50,000 bases of DNA from the NCBI GenBank assembly GCA_903813345.2, contig CAIIXF020000018.1, forward strand, positions 1 through 50,000, in the 5' to 3' direction. The notes beneath the pieces are model-generated. The model was not told where the DNA came from and did not search any database. It saw nothing but the letters and a program-made list of their open reading frames with translations. The position numbers were made by a program, and so were the translations under genes. Within the stretch, counting starts at the first letter, position 1, and each line of letters begins with the position of its first letter. Below, in pieces: positions 11,871-24,471 of the stretch. The DNA comes from Owenia fusiformis (Eukaryota > Annelida > Polychaeta > Sabellida > Oweniidae).

Positions 11871-12305
11871 TAGAATAGAATATAATATAACAGAATATAA
11901 TAGACTAGAATGTAACATAATATAATATAATAGAATGAAATAGGATAGCATAGAACAGAATATAACAGAATATACTAGAATAGAATATAACAGAATAGAA
12001 TAGAATGAAATAGAAAATAACAGAATATAATAGAATAGAATATAAAATAATAGAATAGAATGAAATAGAATAGAATAGAACAGAAAAGAATAGGATAGAA
12101 TGAAACATTAAAGAATAGAATAGAATGAAATAGAATAGAACAACATATAATAGAATATAATGAAATAGAATAGAATAGAACAGAATAGAATACAATGAAA
12201 TAGAATAGAACAGAATATAATGCAATAAAATATAATAGAATGAAATAGAATAGAACAGAATATAATAGAATAGAATGAAATAGAATAGAATAGAACAGAA
12301 CAGAA
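11866..12305. repeat. AGAATATAAT / GAATGAAATA microsatellite, right block
   Basis: About 440 bp of interspersed AGAATATAAT, AGAATAGAAT and GAATGAAATAGAATAGAA units. Long open frames across it on the - strand (strings of Y, S, I, L, F) are pure repeat translation. Confidence 0.95.
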
Positions 12306-12990
12306 ATATAAATAAAAACTGCTAAACCATCCGAGTTTGAATGAATGTGTATTAATATCTAACAAGATAACACAAATGTCATGGGCTTCATAATGCCGTT
12401 TATGCTTGACTGACTCAATGGGAACCCCTGCTAGACATAATTCTACGAAGTGATTGCCTTAGAGGAATCCATGTCATCTTGATAAGACAATTTCTTGACA
12501 GGCACTAAGTGGCCATGGAAATATAAAATAATTCAGGAGTACAAAACGATTAGTTCGTTTGAGACTCTGATTGAAGTATGATGTTTTATGCGATGTAAAA
12601 ATAGATGAATTGCTCCCTTTGGGTTTTCTCAAGGGACACGTTGCTCTTAGAATACCATGTTGATCAATGCCTTTTCGGTCCGATTCTACATTTCTAGAGC
12701 TCTTTGGATTATTGCAAGATATCGATTCTATCAATACATTGGCGAAAATCAACGAGTTCTCGGATAAGGACGGCTATTATCGCCCAATTACAATATTGCA
12801 ATGAATGTTAACAAGGATTAAAACTATGATTTCAAATATCGCAAAATATGCATTGTATGTGTTTTACTTAAAATAAATATCTAAATACGTGTAGCTTTGG
12901 ACCTGTGTGGGGAAAACATTAGAATAGAGTTACAGAATATGGATGTAGCCTGGATTGTGTAGCATCAGAATATGGAGCGTTTGAAGATTT
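12306..12990. other. Unannotated stretch, nothing recognised
   Basis: A 92-codon - strand frame (12474-12752) has no recognisable domain, signal peptide or splice context, and I do not call it a gene. Confidence 0.4.
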
Positions 12991-14280
12991 GCATCAGTAT
13001 ATCATGAATAAGTAGTATATCTGTAGCGCATGTACGAACGAGTAGCATTGGGTGAATGTAGCACATTTGTGGGATATTAACATTTGTAATCACGTAGCAC
13101 ATTAGTGAGCGACTGGCATTGTATACGTGTAACAGATATAAGGGAGATTAGCATTGTATACGTGTAGCAGATATAAGAAGATTAGCATTGTATACGTGTA
13201 GCAGATATAAGAAGATTAGCATTGTATACGTGTAGCAGGTATAAGGAAATTAGCATTGTATTCTACGTGTAGCACATTAATTTTGGGAATGATTAGCATC
13301 GTATACGTGTAGCACATTTGTGAAGATTAGCAGTGTATACGTGTAGCAGAAATAAGGGAGATTAGCATTGTATTCTACGCCATGCAGCACATTTATGAAT
13401 GATTAGCATTGTATATGTGTTGCAGATATAAGGAAATTAGCATTGTATACGTGTAGCAGATATAAGGGAGATTAGCATTGTATTCTACGCCATGCAGCAC
13501 ATTTATGAATGATTAGCATTGTATATGTGTTGCAGATATAAGGGAAATTAGCATTGTATACGTGTAGCAGGTATAAGGAAATGAGCATTGTATTCCACGT
13601 GTAGCACATTAATTTTGGGAATGATTAGCATCGTATACGTGTAGCACATTTGTGAAAATTAGCAGTGTATACGTGTAGCAGATATAAGGGAGATTAGCAT
13701 TGTATACGTGTAGCAGATATAAGAAAATTAGCATTGTATACGCGTAGCAGATATAAGAAAATTAGCATTGTATACGCGTAGCATGTACTGTATAAGGAAA
13801 TTAGCATAGTGTTCTACGTGTAACTTGTTAACGATTAGCATTGTATTCTACGTCATGTAGCACATTTATGAATGATTAGCATTGTATATGTGTAGCAGAT
13901 ATAAGGGAGATTAGCATTGTATACGTGTAGCAGATATAAGGAAATTAGCATTGTATACGCGTAGCATGTACTGTATAAGGAAATTAGCATAGTGTTCTAC
14001 GTGTAACTTGTTAACGATTAGCATTGTATACGTGTAGCAGATATAAGGAAGATTAGTATTGTGTTCTACATAAATATATGTGTAACACATATGCAAACGA
14101 TTAGCATTACTATGTAACTCATTAGTGAACAATTACCATTAGTATACGTGTAGCACATTTTGAACAATCACTATTATTATACGTGTAGCATACGTGTAGC
14201 GCATTTTTGAACAATTACCTTTAATATACATGTAGCACATTTTTGAACAATTAGCATTGTATCATTGATGAGACGTCAAA
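12990..14280. repeat. ~33-bp minisatellite (GATTAGCATTGTATACGTGTAGCA), ~35 copies
   Basis: The core is GATTAGCATTGTATACGTG followed by TAGCAGATATAAGG, with a variant ending in TAGCACATTTATGAAT. Higher-order blocks are duplicated: the TTCTACGCCATGCAGCAC block and the TGTACTGTATAAGGAAATTAG block each occur twice. It lies between the divergent cyclase and vanin-like genes. Confidence 0.92.
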
Positions 14281-14953
14281 TAATTAGCATCAATTATACA
14301 GTATGTTTCATTGTTTGTTCGGAAGACATGAATCAAATTATTAATGATATGATATTGTACAAATGACATTGTTCAGATGTGAAGTTTCTTCCAGTCCGCT
14401 TTGATACTGTAGCTTATAATTAAACAAGAAGGCATTCCAAAGATTACTTCTTCATGTTATTCCCTTTGTAAACAGAGGCATTTCTATAGTTATCGAATAG
14501 ATATACGACTAATGAATCTCACCAAGGGATTCAGCACAATCCAGGTAATAATACACAGTTGAGATTAAAGGATTTATAAATTGTTCCGAAATTATTAATT
14601 CGGAATTCGATATTTAGGAAATCGATATCGGCCAAAGTCCGTAGAAGTTCTACAAGGCGATGTGTTGGGACACCGGATATTACATTTGAGAAACTTGGTT
14701 CGGCTTGAAGGATTCTTGGAGAAAATGGCACCTTACGTTTTACGTACGAAGGGCGTATTGTGACAAAGCCTGTCATCTCAGGCGTGGAAATAATATTAAC
14801 TAAGTCGGATATTTATAAGTTTTACACAAAACACTTTTCCAATGAAAATGAAGGAGGAAAATGAGGGTAGGCGAGAGCTTGGAGTACATGTTACATGAAC
14901 TTATAGTTTACCATGCTACTCGACAATTCATCTAGGTTCGTTTGAGAGCTGCT
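14281..14953. other. Vanin-like gene upstream region
   Basis: A TATA-like TTTATAAG lies at about 14812-14819, some 140 bp before the ATG at 14954, and could be the core promoter. A - strand frame of 81 codons (14531-14776) has no recognised domain and is not called. Confidence 0.3.
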
Positions 14954-17900
14954 ATGGAGGTTTTGTGTAAACAGCAAGTTATTTCCCTCGTGACATTGTT
15001 GATTATACCTCTCGTGCAATGTGGAGTAACATATATAGCGGCAGTATTCGAACACTCACCCTATGAATTCCCAACGGAGGATAAAATTCCGACGCTAGCT
15101 CAGGCAAGACACATCATGAATTCTAATTTGGATGCTTATGAAGAAGCAGCAATTGAAGCTAGATTTAAGGTAATGAAAATGTGTTAATAGCTTCTCAATA
15201 GCAAACCTTCCAAAAACGTTCATAATGCATATTCGCGTCTTCGACGTCCAATGAGTTCAGTTGTTTGAGCAGCTGAAACTGTTTTGGTCAAACTAACAAT
15301 TTTCTGAAATCCTTTACCATCATATGAGTATCGTCTTTATTGTTCCCATTACATATATTATTAGCAATCATATCTCAAACTTACACACTTTTCTTGGAAA
15401 AACATTGTCAATGATGATGATGAATTGACAAAAGAGTTTTGAAATTGCATTATTAACGATTTGCCGGAAGAAAATTTAACTTTTCTAAATTGCTGATTTA
15501 AGTTTAAAGGTGTAGATAAACAAAGAAAATACAATTAGCTTCGGCGCCAAATCTGATACCGAAATTTAACGATTAACGGTCTTGCGATTAAGTTGTGCTT
15601 AAATGAAGTTCATTGTTAAAGGCCCCATCTAAAGTTTAAACCACTTTGGCTTATATTGTAGTCTTACCCAATGTTATCAAAGTGTGATATGTGAAACTTT
15701 TTTTTTTAATTTCAAAAAGTGGTTTTTGATAGACTTTTTGTTCCAAAATTTGTGCATTTATTTAAAACCAACTTTTAGAGGTCACTCATATCTTTTAATT
15801 AGCCACAATTCATACCAATGCATAGCATTCATCCTCCCATGTTTTTTGCCGAAAGAATTAAGAAAATCGGTTCATAAATAAGCGAGAAATGAACTTATCA
15901 GTGCATGAAAATGGTTCTGAGAAAAATGCATTTCAAAATTTTAGTTCTCATAGAAACCAATGGTACAATGATATCTAAAACATAATTTATTCTTCCTTTT
16001 AACCTGGTAAGACAATCAACATTGGTTTTTATGAAAGTCTAACATATTTAGAAAAGATTGACATCGAAAAAAAATTTTCAAAAATTTTTTGGTACCTTAG
16101 TGACATCACTAATGTTTCAAAATATTTTTGATATGTTAAAACATTGAAGTGGCCCATTAAATATGGCATTTTATTAATTTGAAATTTGAATATTTGAGAA
16201 ATGAAATGCTCACAACTTTTTTTTCAAAATTCTTTTTTTGTTCAAAAATCTCTAAAATCACTTTTTAAGTCCTGACAAATAGTAAATGAATGATAAAAAA
16301 ATATTTTGAAACTTTAGACGGGGACTTTAACAATTCTTCCAAAGAATACGAAAACTACAAAAATAATGTTTTGTCTGGTTCAAGGGCGTGGGGGTTTGGC
16401 ACCTACCTCATTTTATTTTGCCTTTATCTTTGGGGTTAAAATACCACGGTTGCCTTTGGACATTCGTATAGTAAAGTTTAAACCACTTTGGCTAATATTA
16501 TAGTCTTATATTGCAGTACCTTACCCAATATTATAAAAATGTGACATGTGAAACTTTTTTTCATTTTCAAAAAGTGCTTTTTGAAGGACTTTTTGTTCAC
16601 GATGATGTCACGTAGGGTGCAACATTTGTTTAATATGCTAAAACATTTAAGTGACACATTCAATAAGATAATGTGTTTTTCACTGGATAGTGGAATATTT
16701 GATGGTTAAAAATTTCAACTTTTATTTGAAAAATGGCGGAATATTTGGGTATTTGAAAAATAAGAACCTGACAATTTTTTCCCCAAAGAATTTTTCAAAA
16801 ATCTCTAAAGTGACTTTAATACTTAGTCATAAATAATAGAAATGAATTTTAAAAAAAAAAAATTTAAATTTATAATCGCCCCCCCCCCCTCCCTCTATAG
16901 AGCCTCCAAAAGTATTCAGATGGCAGACACATGAGCATGTATCAAGTGTTATGGTGTCGAAGCTTTAAGATGGCAGACACATGAGCATGTATGAAGTATT
17001 ACGGGGTCGTAGCTTTAGAGGGCAGACATATGAGCATGTATGAAGTGTTTTGGGGTCGCAGCTTTAAGAGGGCAGACATATGAGCATGAATGAAATGTTA
17101 TGGGGTCGTAGCTTTAAGAGGGCAGACATATGAGCATGTATCAAGTGTTATGGTGTCGTAGCTTTAAGAGGGCAGACATATGAACATGTATGAAGTGTTT
17201 TGGGGTCGCAGCTTTAAGATGGCAGACATATGAGCATGTATGAAGTGTTATGGGGTCGTAGCTTTAAGAGGGCAGAGATATGAGCATGGATGAAGTGTTA
17301 TGGGATCGTAGCTTTAAGATGGCAGAGATATGAGCATGTATGAAGTGTTTTGGGGTCGCAGCTTTAAGATAGCAGACATATGAGCATGTATGAAGTGTTA
17401 TGGGATCGTGGCTTTAGAGGGCAGACATATGAGCATGTATGAAGTGTTATGGGATCGTAGCTTTAGAGGGCAGACATATGAGCAATTGAGCATGCAAGAA
17501 CACTCGATGATATAGAAAGGATAATACAAATAATAGTTGATTCCTTACTTTTAGAGATAATTGACTCGAATCGTATATTAAAAATATCCCAAACTAAACG
17601 TTTCACTTCTTTTTCAGGGGTTCTAAAAAGACGATTAAGATTATATTAATGGTATATCTCGAGATAGTCGTACCAAATTACATAGATATAGTCTGGCGGG
17701 AGTAGCTTTAATTAACTCGTCGGGGCAATATATTTCGAATCTCAATAGAAATCATGCTTGTCAATTCTGAAGTCATTCCGTTTCCTAATAGCGTCTGTAG
17801 TTTAATCTAAAATCAGAACTGAATCTCAAAAGAATCTTCCGGAAAATTGCTTCAATTGGGTCTTAATATATCTTTATTCAATTTGTCATCGGTGATTTGT

Positions 17901-20900
17901 AAAATGAGCAGGTGGTAACCAGACGTAAAATGGATTGGATTAGGGCTAGTTACGTAGTAATACGCTACATTCATCACCCTTTGACTTTAATGAAATGTAA
18001 CTATTTGTCTTGTTAACTAAGTAGCCCAATGGATCAATATGTGAAAATCACTTAATTAAGCATGCAGAGAAAATACGAACGTCAAAGGGGGAGTCCTAAA
18101 GGAGGATTAAGGTTGCTCATAATGATACAACTGAGTCAACTGAGCCTATTTCCAATTACATACTTGATGAATATATTTTCATCGTTGATCCGGGATTTAT
18201 TCTGTCATGTAACAAAAAATGTTCAAATTGTGTTTTTGACAAGCCCTCCCCAAACACAACTAGTTCATGTACTCTTGATGACGCACTGGACAAATAGCAA
18301 AGTGTTGCTGTGTGTTCAGAGTTGTCTTGCTGGTTGCATCTGCGTTTGAATGTTATAAAGAATCAAGTAACATCAAAATATAATTCGACAACGACATCAT
18401 CTGGGGATTTTTTTACAATAAATGTTAAAAGGCTAGTGTATACCACTTTGCTTGGCTCTTATTGTAACCGTACACGATCTTGTATTGAACTCCATTTTAT
18501 GTGTCATACGCATCAGAATTCCATGTAAATACTGTACAAAGCAGATTTTTGAAACATTTTGTTCGCATATATTTTCCATTTCCAGTTGGTTTGGCCTATA
18601 TCGGTTACTTATGATACCCCATTGGCCAGTATTCATCAAGCTCGTTTCCCGGGGGGTTCACTGTATATAAAACTCGACGGGGGTCATAGGCTGAAGCCTC
18701 AAATATCAATATGTTCCCATACCAATCTGTCAAATTTCAATATGTTCCCATACCAACCAAAATAACGCCCAAAGGCCATACCAAATGTCTAAATATAGGA
18801 CCAATGCCATACCAAATGTCCAAATATAGGACCAATGTCATACCAAATGCCCAATTATGGGACCAATGCCATACCAAATGTCAAAATGTAGGACCAATGC
18901 CATACCATATAAAAAGTTGAAGAAGGCCCTGGAAATGAAAAACGATCCAAAACAACTTCAAATTTGCAACTACTGGACCAATGCCATACCACGAATGTTA
19001 GGTAACGTATCTACAACGACCATTCTCATACCAGAAGAGCAAAAGTCCGACCATTGCCATACCTCAGAAGTCAGAAATTTCCGGGCATTCCCATACCAAA
19101 TCCTAAAATATGGGTCCATTGCCATACCAAATGTTGAAAAAGGTACCCCACATGCGCCGAGGATCCCCGTCAAGGTTTATATATAGTGAACCCCCCGGGG
19201 CTCGTTTATTAGTCTCATGAAATCGAACTGTGCAGAAATCAATACAATCTGGTTCTAGTAGCTCGATTGTGTGAATGAATGCCATGTGATGACAAAATTT
19301 ATTACATTTTGAAATCCATCAATAGTTCTTTTAGCGAAATCTGATTAATAACTGCCTCTATGGAATTGAGTATTTGTTCTTCTATCGATCGATCTAATAC
19401 CACAACATAAGCATACCGACTGAGCAGGGCAATATACGATACATTTCTGTATTGGTAAGATTGTAATCAACAGGATGATTTATCTTTCAGGGCGCAGAGG
19501 TGATCGTGTTTCCCGAATATGGTCTCCAGGGTTTAGTGAAATCTCGAGAATACGCGAGACTTTACAGTGAGGACATCCCCGAGGAGTACGAATTCAAAAA
19601 GGCGCCATGTATTGAGCAGTATGCTCGAAACAACACTCCCATTTTCTCAAGGCTTAGCTGTTTCGCCCATACCAACCACATGATCATTGTTGCTAACATG
19701 CTAAACAGGAAGAAGTGTGATGGTAAACAGGGTCACTGCCACTCGGATGGCTATTACTTCTTCAGTACTCACATTGCATTTAGACCCGATGGTTTTCTCA
19801 TGTCCACATACCCCAAGTGCCACCGATCGGTCATTGAAACCAAATGGCTCAACAGTCCAAGTAAATGTACACCAAAAAGATTCTCTTACTATGCAACATT
19901 TACCGGTCCGGAGGTTTTACTCGAGAATCCCGCTGTCATACTGTCTCTTAGGTATGATGCCCATAATTTAGTTGTCCCGTCCTCTTGGGATGGAGCGCCT
20001 CCATTAATGGCTTCGTCACAATGGTTACAATCTTGGGGAATAAGACACGGAGTGAATATCATTACTGCCACTTTGCATAATCCGGGTTCTTATAGAACTG
20101 GAAGTGGACTATTTTCTGGCGCGGATGGAGCAAAGATTTATTATCACAACAATACTGTGTTTAACTATAATGATGGTACAGCGGAAGCTATAAAGCTTCA
20201 AACTGGTATGCTTCTAGTTGCAAGACTTCCCCGAAATCCTCCTAAGAGACAAGTTGAATTAATGCCAACCAGGGATATCTCTGGTCCCAGTAACAAAACC
20301 ATCATCTATGAAAAATCAATCAATGGCGGGGTTTTTAAAGTTTCACCTTTAACCGGACTAGAGGGAAACGTCTCCATTTGTGAAGGGGATGTATGTTGTC
20401 ACGCCATCTATGAGTTTACAGGGGAAACACGACTCTATAGTCTAGGATTTTATAATGGTTATCAGGAACACCGCAGTATTGCAAATACAAAAATTTATAG
20501 TCAAATATGTACAGTATTGCAGTGCCCGATAGATGGCACTAGAGAATGTATAAAAGTGCATAGAATTATAGCTCCACTGTTCAACAAACTAATTCTCGCT
20601 GGTAGCTTTTCAACAAGATATGTATACCCATCTGTTGTTGCAACGGACATGGATGTAGCCCCCAAACATTGGAGCTACGGGGACGACGATTTAATATCAA
20701 AGGATTCTCTATTTAGGGCTTTTATAAAATCATACAGAGGGATCGAAAAACCGCTGTTGTCTGCTACATTATATGGACGCGTATATAAGAAAGACATTTT
20801 TCAGTCTAAAGGGATTACTTCTGGATGCACTCCGTTTTTACATACCCTGTGTGTAGTATTGCTTTGCGTTGTCGTTCCTCCTGCTTTGTGCAAATTTTGA
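14954..20900 (+). CDS. Vanin/biotinidase-like nitrilase-superfamily protein lacking catalytic Cys
   Basis: Two exons, 14954-15169 and 19491-20900, join in phase 0 to give 541 residues. I chose the ATG at 14954 because it opens a signal peptide (VISLVTLLIIPLVQC). The N-terminus TYIAAVFEH...NLDAYEEAA and then GAEVIVFPEYGLQG are hallmarks of the vanin/biotinidase branch, which hydrolyses pantetheine or biocytin outside the cell. Of the Glu-Lys-Cys triad, Glu81 (FPEYG) and Lys181 (TYPKCH) are present. The Cys of the FTCFD motif is Gly211 (ATFTGPEVLLENPAV); codon 19905-19907 is GGT, one base from TGT. Family features such as VVPSSW, TGSGLFS and a Cys-rich C-terminal domain remain. A hydrophobic tail (LHTLCVVLLCVVVPPALC) suggests a GPI anchor, as in vanins. 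The frame is intact, so this looks like a pseudoenzyme rather than a decayed gene. Confidence 0.92.
15616..16330. mobile_element. TTAA-flanked MITE family, copy 1
   Basis: The element begins TTAAAGGCCCCATCTAAAGT and ends with the near inverse (ACTTTAGACGGGGACTTTAA), so imperfect ~22-bp terminal inverted repeats sit against TTAA, the target used by piggyBac-type transposases. The interior is AT-rich and non-coding. Related copies are at 16470, 29095 and 31629. It lies in the vanin-like gene's intron. Confidence 0.8.
16470..16865. mobile_element. TTAA MITE family, copy 2 (partial)
   Basis: Shares with copy 1 AGTTTAAACCACTTTGGCTAA, GTGACATGTGAAAC and TTTCAAAAAGTG..TTTTTG. It lacks the first ~10 bp, has internal deletions and a degenerate right end followed by a C-run. 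Confidence 0.75.
16915..17490. repeat. ~50-bp minisatellite, ~11 copies
   Basis: The unit is GGCAGACATATGAGCATGTA, TGAAGTGTTATGGGGTCGTA, GCTTTAAGA. It lies in the vanin-like gene's intron. Confidence 0.93.
17491..18639. other. Vanin-like intron, unannotated part
   Basis: No exon, repeat or element could be recognised. Open frames here are short and overlap on both strands. Confidence 0.4.
18640..19207. mobile_element. 552-bp non-autonomous DNA transposon with 8-bp target duplication (hAT-like)
   Basis: The element (18648-19199) begins CCCGGGGGGTTCACTGTATA and ends with its near-perfect inverse, TATATAGTGAACCCCCCGGG; the inverted repeats extend to about 37 bp (through GACGGGG). An exact 8-bp duplication GCTCGTTT flanks both ends (18640-18647, 19200-19207). 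Eight bases is the hAT superfamily length. The interior holds about ten irregular units of GGACCAATGCCATACCAAAT. There is no transposase. It lies in the vanin-like intron, about 280 bp before exon 2. Confidence 0.93.
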
Positions 20901-20941
20901 AGAACTTAATATACATGATTCACATTCGTCTATTTACAGAA

Positions 20942-20947
20942 AATAAA
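20942..20947 (+). terminator. Polyadenylation signal AATAAA of the vanin-like gene
   Basis: Canonical AATAAA 42 bp after the stop codon; a second AATAAA-like site follows at about 21029. Confidence 0.6.
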
Positions 20948-21335
20948 CTTATAAGTATACATTTATCATGATTTCTTTGAAGTCAGACAAGAAAAATAAT
21001 ATAATCATTGAATGTTCACGTTTGTCATAATAAATTAATATAAAGATATTACTTAAACCTAAACTCTATTATACAAAGTGATATCCCTTTCTCTACTACC
21101 GCCTACGTGTTTAAATTGAAGGTTGAATTATTTTTGGTAATGTGATTCCGTATACACAATTTCCACTTGTCTGCCATCTATTGGCACTTCATGAGGCCAA
21201 ATTAAGCAATCGGTTTTGCCATTCTGAGAGCCATCATTCCTTTTTGTTTTCAACGAGGATTAAGGAAAGTTTAATATGCATATATGGCTATGATTTCTCA
21301 TTATGCGGTTTAAGAGATTGCTATACACATGCCTC

Positions 21336-21621
21336 GTGATCGAAAAAATAAACGGAGGGGGAGAGGCAGATTTCTGCTAGAAAAAAACAAATCTGCGATA
21401 TTATTTTTCACGAGAAAGTTTACAAATTATTCGCTGAATAAAAAAGTGCACGCTATTGAAAAGTATTTTACGATTTGTTTTATCCTGATTTCTTCATTTT
21501 ACATTTTTTAATATCTCACACCTTGGAAGTGTATCCTTTCGCAAACTTTCCAATGAAAAAATAAATCTGCAGATTTGTTGAATTTTCTAGGAGAAATCGG
21601 CTGTTTCATTTTCCCGATCAC
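21336..21621. repeat. 286-bp foldback element
   Basis: Inverted arms of about 85 bp begin GTGATCG and end CGATCAC. The arms share CAGATTT, CTAGAAAA, ACAAATCTGC and GAAAGTTT in mirrored order, separated by ~116 bp. It resembles a MITE; no target duplication was identified. Confidence 0.75.
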
Positions 21622-24469
21622 CGGGCGGACACATGAGAGCTATTTATAATTGTTTTATGGAAGGCTTCATAGAATCACTTCAATCTGCCTAAAAAACAAG
21701 TCAGAATAATGTTACATTGCATATTACAGAAATTGGAAGCACGGTGCGCTCGTCTATGGCATTTTTGCGTTTTTAGTCGATTTTTCAATTTATTCAGTTT
21801 GATATTTCATATTTCCTGCTTGATTTTGCAATTTTCTATTCGGACTTTGAAAGTACAGTTTTTATTCAATTTTGTTATGCTTATATAAAAAATCTACACT
21901 CTTACTGATATTTCTATTGAACATTAGAGTCATATCAATATCATTTCAACAAAATTAAAAACCATAGTTACAAATGTAATTGCAAAATATTAAAATTTGA
22001 GGCTGTGAGGAGCAACTTGTCAGTAACATGTCATTAACAAAAAGTTCGCATTAAAGAATAAAGATGGCATTGGAATGTTCAATATGTCAATATGCAATAC
22101 GTTTTACACCATTTAAAGATGTCGCCAATGTATGGTATAATATTGTTATCATGTAACACTTTCCTCTTTAAACAAAGTTTGTTCATCAAACATATAGATT
22201 ATTATGCACATACTTAATATATTTTGTTATATAAGGTTTATTTGATGTGTATATCAGACATTCCTTCTCGAATGACATCAAAACCAAATCGATGCCTCGA
22301 TCATTGTTTACAGTCTACTATAAAAGAACGACTTGTGACTACCATCTAATACGTACGATTCTTATCGTACCTTTGCTATTCCTGCATAATGATACCAACA
22401 GGCACCAGTTTTAACTGTTTAAGTACTTTGTATACGATTTGTGTAGTGCATTTCACCTAATTACCAATCCAAGCATACTTATATCCAAAATGGGATTAAA
22501 AATGTTTTATGTTTTAAAGTTGAAAGCCCGTGAGTATTTCTCCAGACAGACATTTTGTCTCCAAATAACTACATTCATCAATAGAGAAACTAAAAATCAA
22601 TTTCGAAGAAGTAGGTTTATTCTACTTTGGATATCAGATTTCTCCGCGAAAACCTATTTTCATGTAGAGTTCTTTTTAATTTTCGAATTTGTTGAGATTA
22701 TCAATATTTATCTCCTCGTGCGACAATGGCATTGAAGCACACACTCCCCTCCAAAGATTTTACAACCGATGGTTCTCTTTTAGACAGAGCGTCAAGATTT
22801 TGAAAATTTATAAACTTCATACTTGATACATATGGGGAACAAAATTGAAATGCAATCATGGAAACGCTTTACATCTTAAAACAGACGTTCGACTGCTAAT
22901 CTAATGAAGAAACTTTTGTTAAATGCAACCGAGCAAAATATGTGAATTACCTAGTATTTTCTCAAGTCCAAGTCAAACACGATTTCAAGACCCATTTCGT
23001 CTGTGTCTGCTAAATGCCCTGGAGCATATCGATTCTGTGGCATTTGGCATTCTACAAAGCCCCTGAGCCGATTAAATGCAATTAGACAATATCAGAATAT
23101 CTAGATACAAGCCTAGAATACAATCAATCACGTTTAGTAGCAAAAGTATATAGACAATTGAGCAACCAATGAATTTTCTTTTGCAGTTACATCAAACATG
23201 TGTCCAGTTTTTCATATTCGCTCATGCAGCTTTCACTTTTGGCCTATTGTTTAATGAGCAATTTTTCACCTTGCTCATTGAATATATTATCTAAAAACTC
23301 ACTTGACCAAATACAGCAAAATGTAAACGGTTAAAGCTCAACGCCAAATTACGCAGTTTCATACGCGTATTCGCTCTAATGTCAATGCTACTCTGTAAAT
23401 TCCAGAAAGTGTCAACTTCATTATGTTCGATACCCATCACCCAGGGGAGGGGAGATTTCCCAAAGATGATGCCCATCACCCATGTCCTATCCAAGGCGCT
23501 TGAACAGTGATTTTCATCAAATTCACCTGGCTAGCATGTAATTCAATGTGTTGAGATTGTACTTTTTCCCTTTGTCAGATAACTGTTTCAAATGGTGATT
23601 AACTAGAGTTTGCTGTTTTGTAAGTTGGTTTACTTGTTTATTTCAACAAACTAGTTGTTCATATTATAAAATAAGTAGTTTAATTTCGAAATTCGATTAA
23701 TTGTGTCATTTGATATACGAGTCAAACCATACTTTAATGCTTGAGCCAACCAATCGTTACGGATTAATCTAGTTATATTGATGCATATTTGGCTTGAATG
23801 ATTGCAGAAGTTCTTTTAATATATAGCTTTTTTCTTTACTATAGCTGGCATATGAGTAAAGGGTCCGATTTTCTAATAAAACAAGCGAGTCAATGATCCC
23901 TTGCTGTAATGTATCGGGAATGTATCAAAAGAGGATTTTCCAGATCAATGAAACGAATCGACTCTTGGGCATTTTGAGCATTTATAAGAAATGAATTACT
24001 CTACGATAATCTCTAAATTGAAGATGTCTCTATAACATGTCCGGAAAATGGCATTTTCAAAATTAAATCCCTTTGCATTTTGTCTTTATTACGAATGTCA
24101 ATTCGGGAAATCACCCTTTAATGTCCAGTGTATTATTTTGACGTAAAACACCGGAAGTAATCCAGACAGATCCCATGAAATATGCATAACCAAATAAAAT
24201 ATCAACTCAAATATTGACTTCTGTTCTGGTTTTCCTGCAACAATTAATGCAAAGTGCATAGATATCCCTTATATGTAGGTGAACATCAACAAATATTAAT
24301 ATATCGCTATCTAGCTAGCAACTGTATGATTTGTCAAAACAGGGTCACGTGTCATGGGATATCTGGCGGGTGTGCAGTGGCTAATCAGATAAGACGACCG
24401 TTGACTATCTAGCGATATCCCTTGACTTAATATGGTGACATACATGCTTTTATCCCATGGTTGCAAGGA
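21622..24469. other. Intergenic stretch, nothing recognised
   Basis: AT-rich sequence without a supported gene. A small inverted repeat (ATATCGCTATCTAG at ~24300, CTATCTAGCGATAT at ~24405) is the only structure noticed. Short frames here have no recognisable domains. Confidence 0.4.
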
Positions 24470-24471
24470 TA

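Noticed and set aside
11905-12365. Long - strand frames rich in Ile, Leu, Phe, Ser and Tyr resembling membrane proteins
   Set aside because: Pure microsatellite translation.
12474-12752. 92-codon - strand frame as a possible gene
   Set aside because: No recognisable domain, no signal peptide, no splice partners; length is within chance for this base composition.
14531-14776. 81-codon - strand frame just upstream of the vanin-like gene
   Set aside because: Non-repetitive and hence noted, but no motif or splice continuation could be identified.
18711-19186. Overlapping open frames of repeated MPYQMSKYRTN-type peptide
   Set aside because: They lie wholly inside the hAT-like MITE's internal repeat and have no independent coding support.
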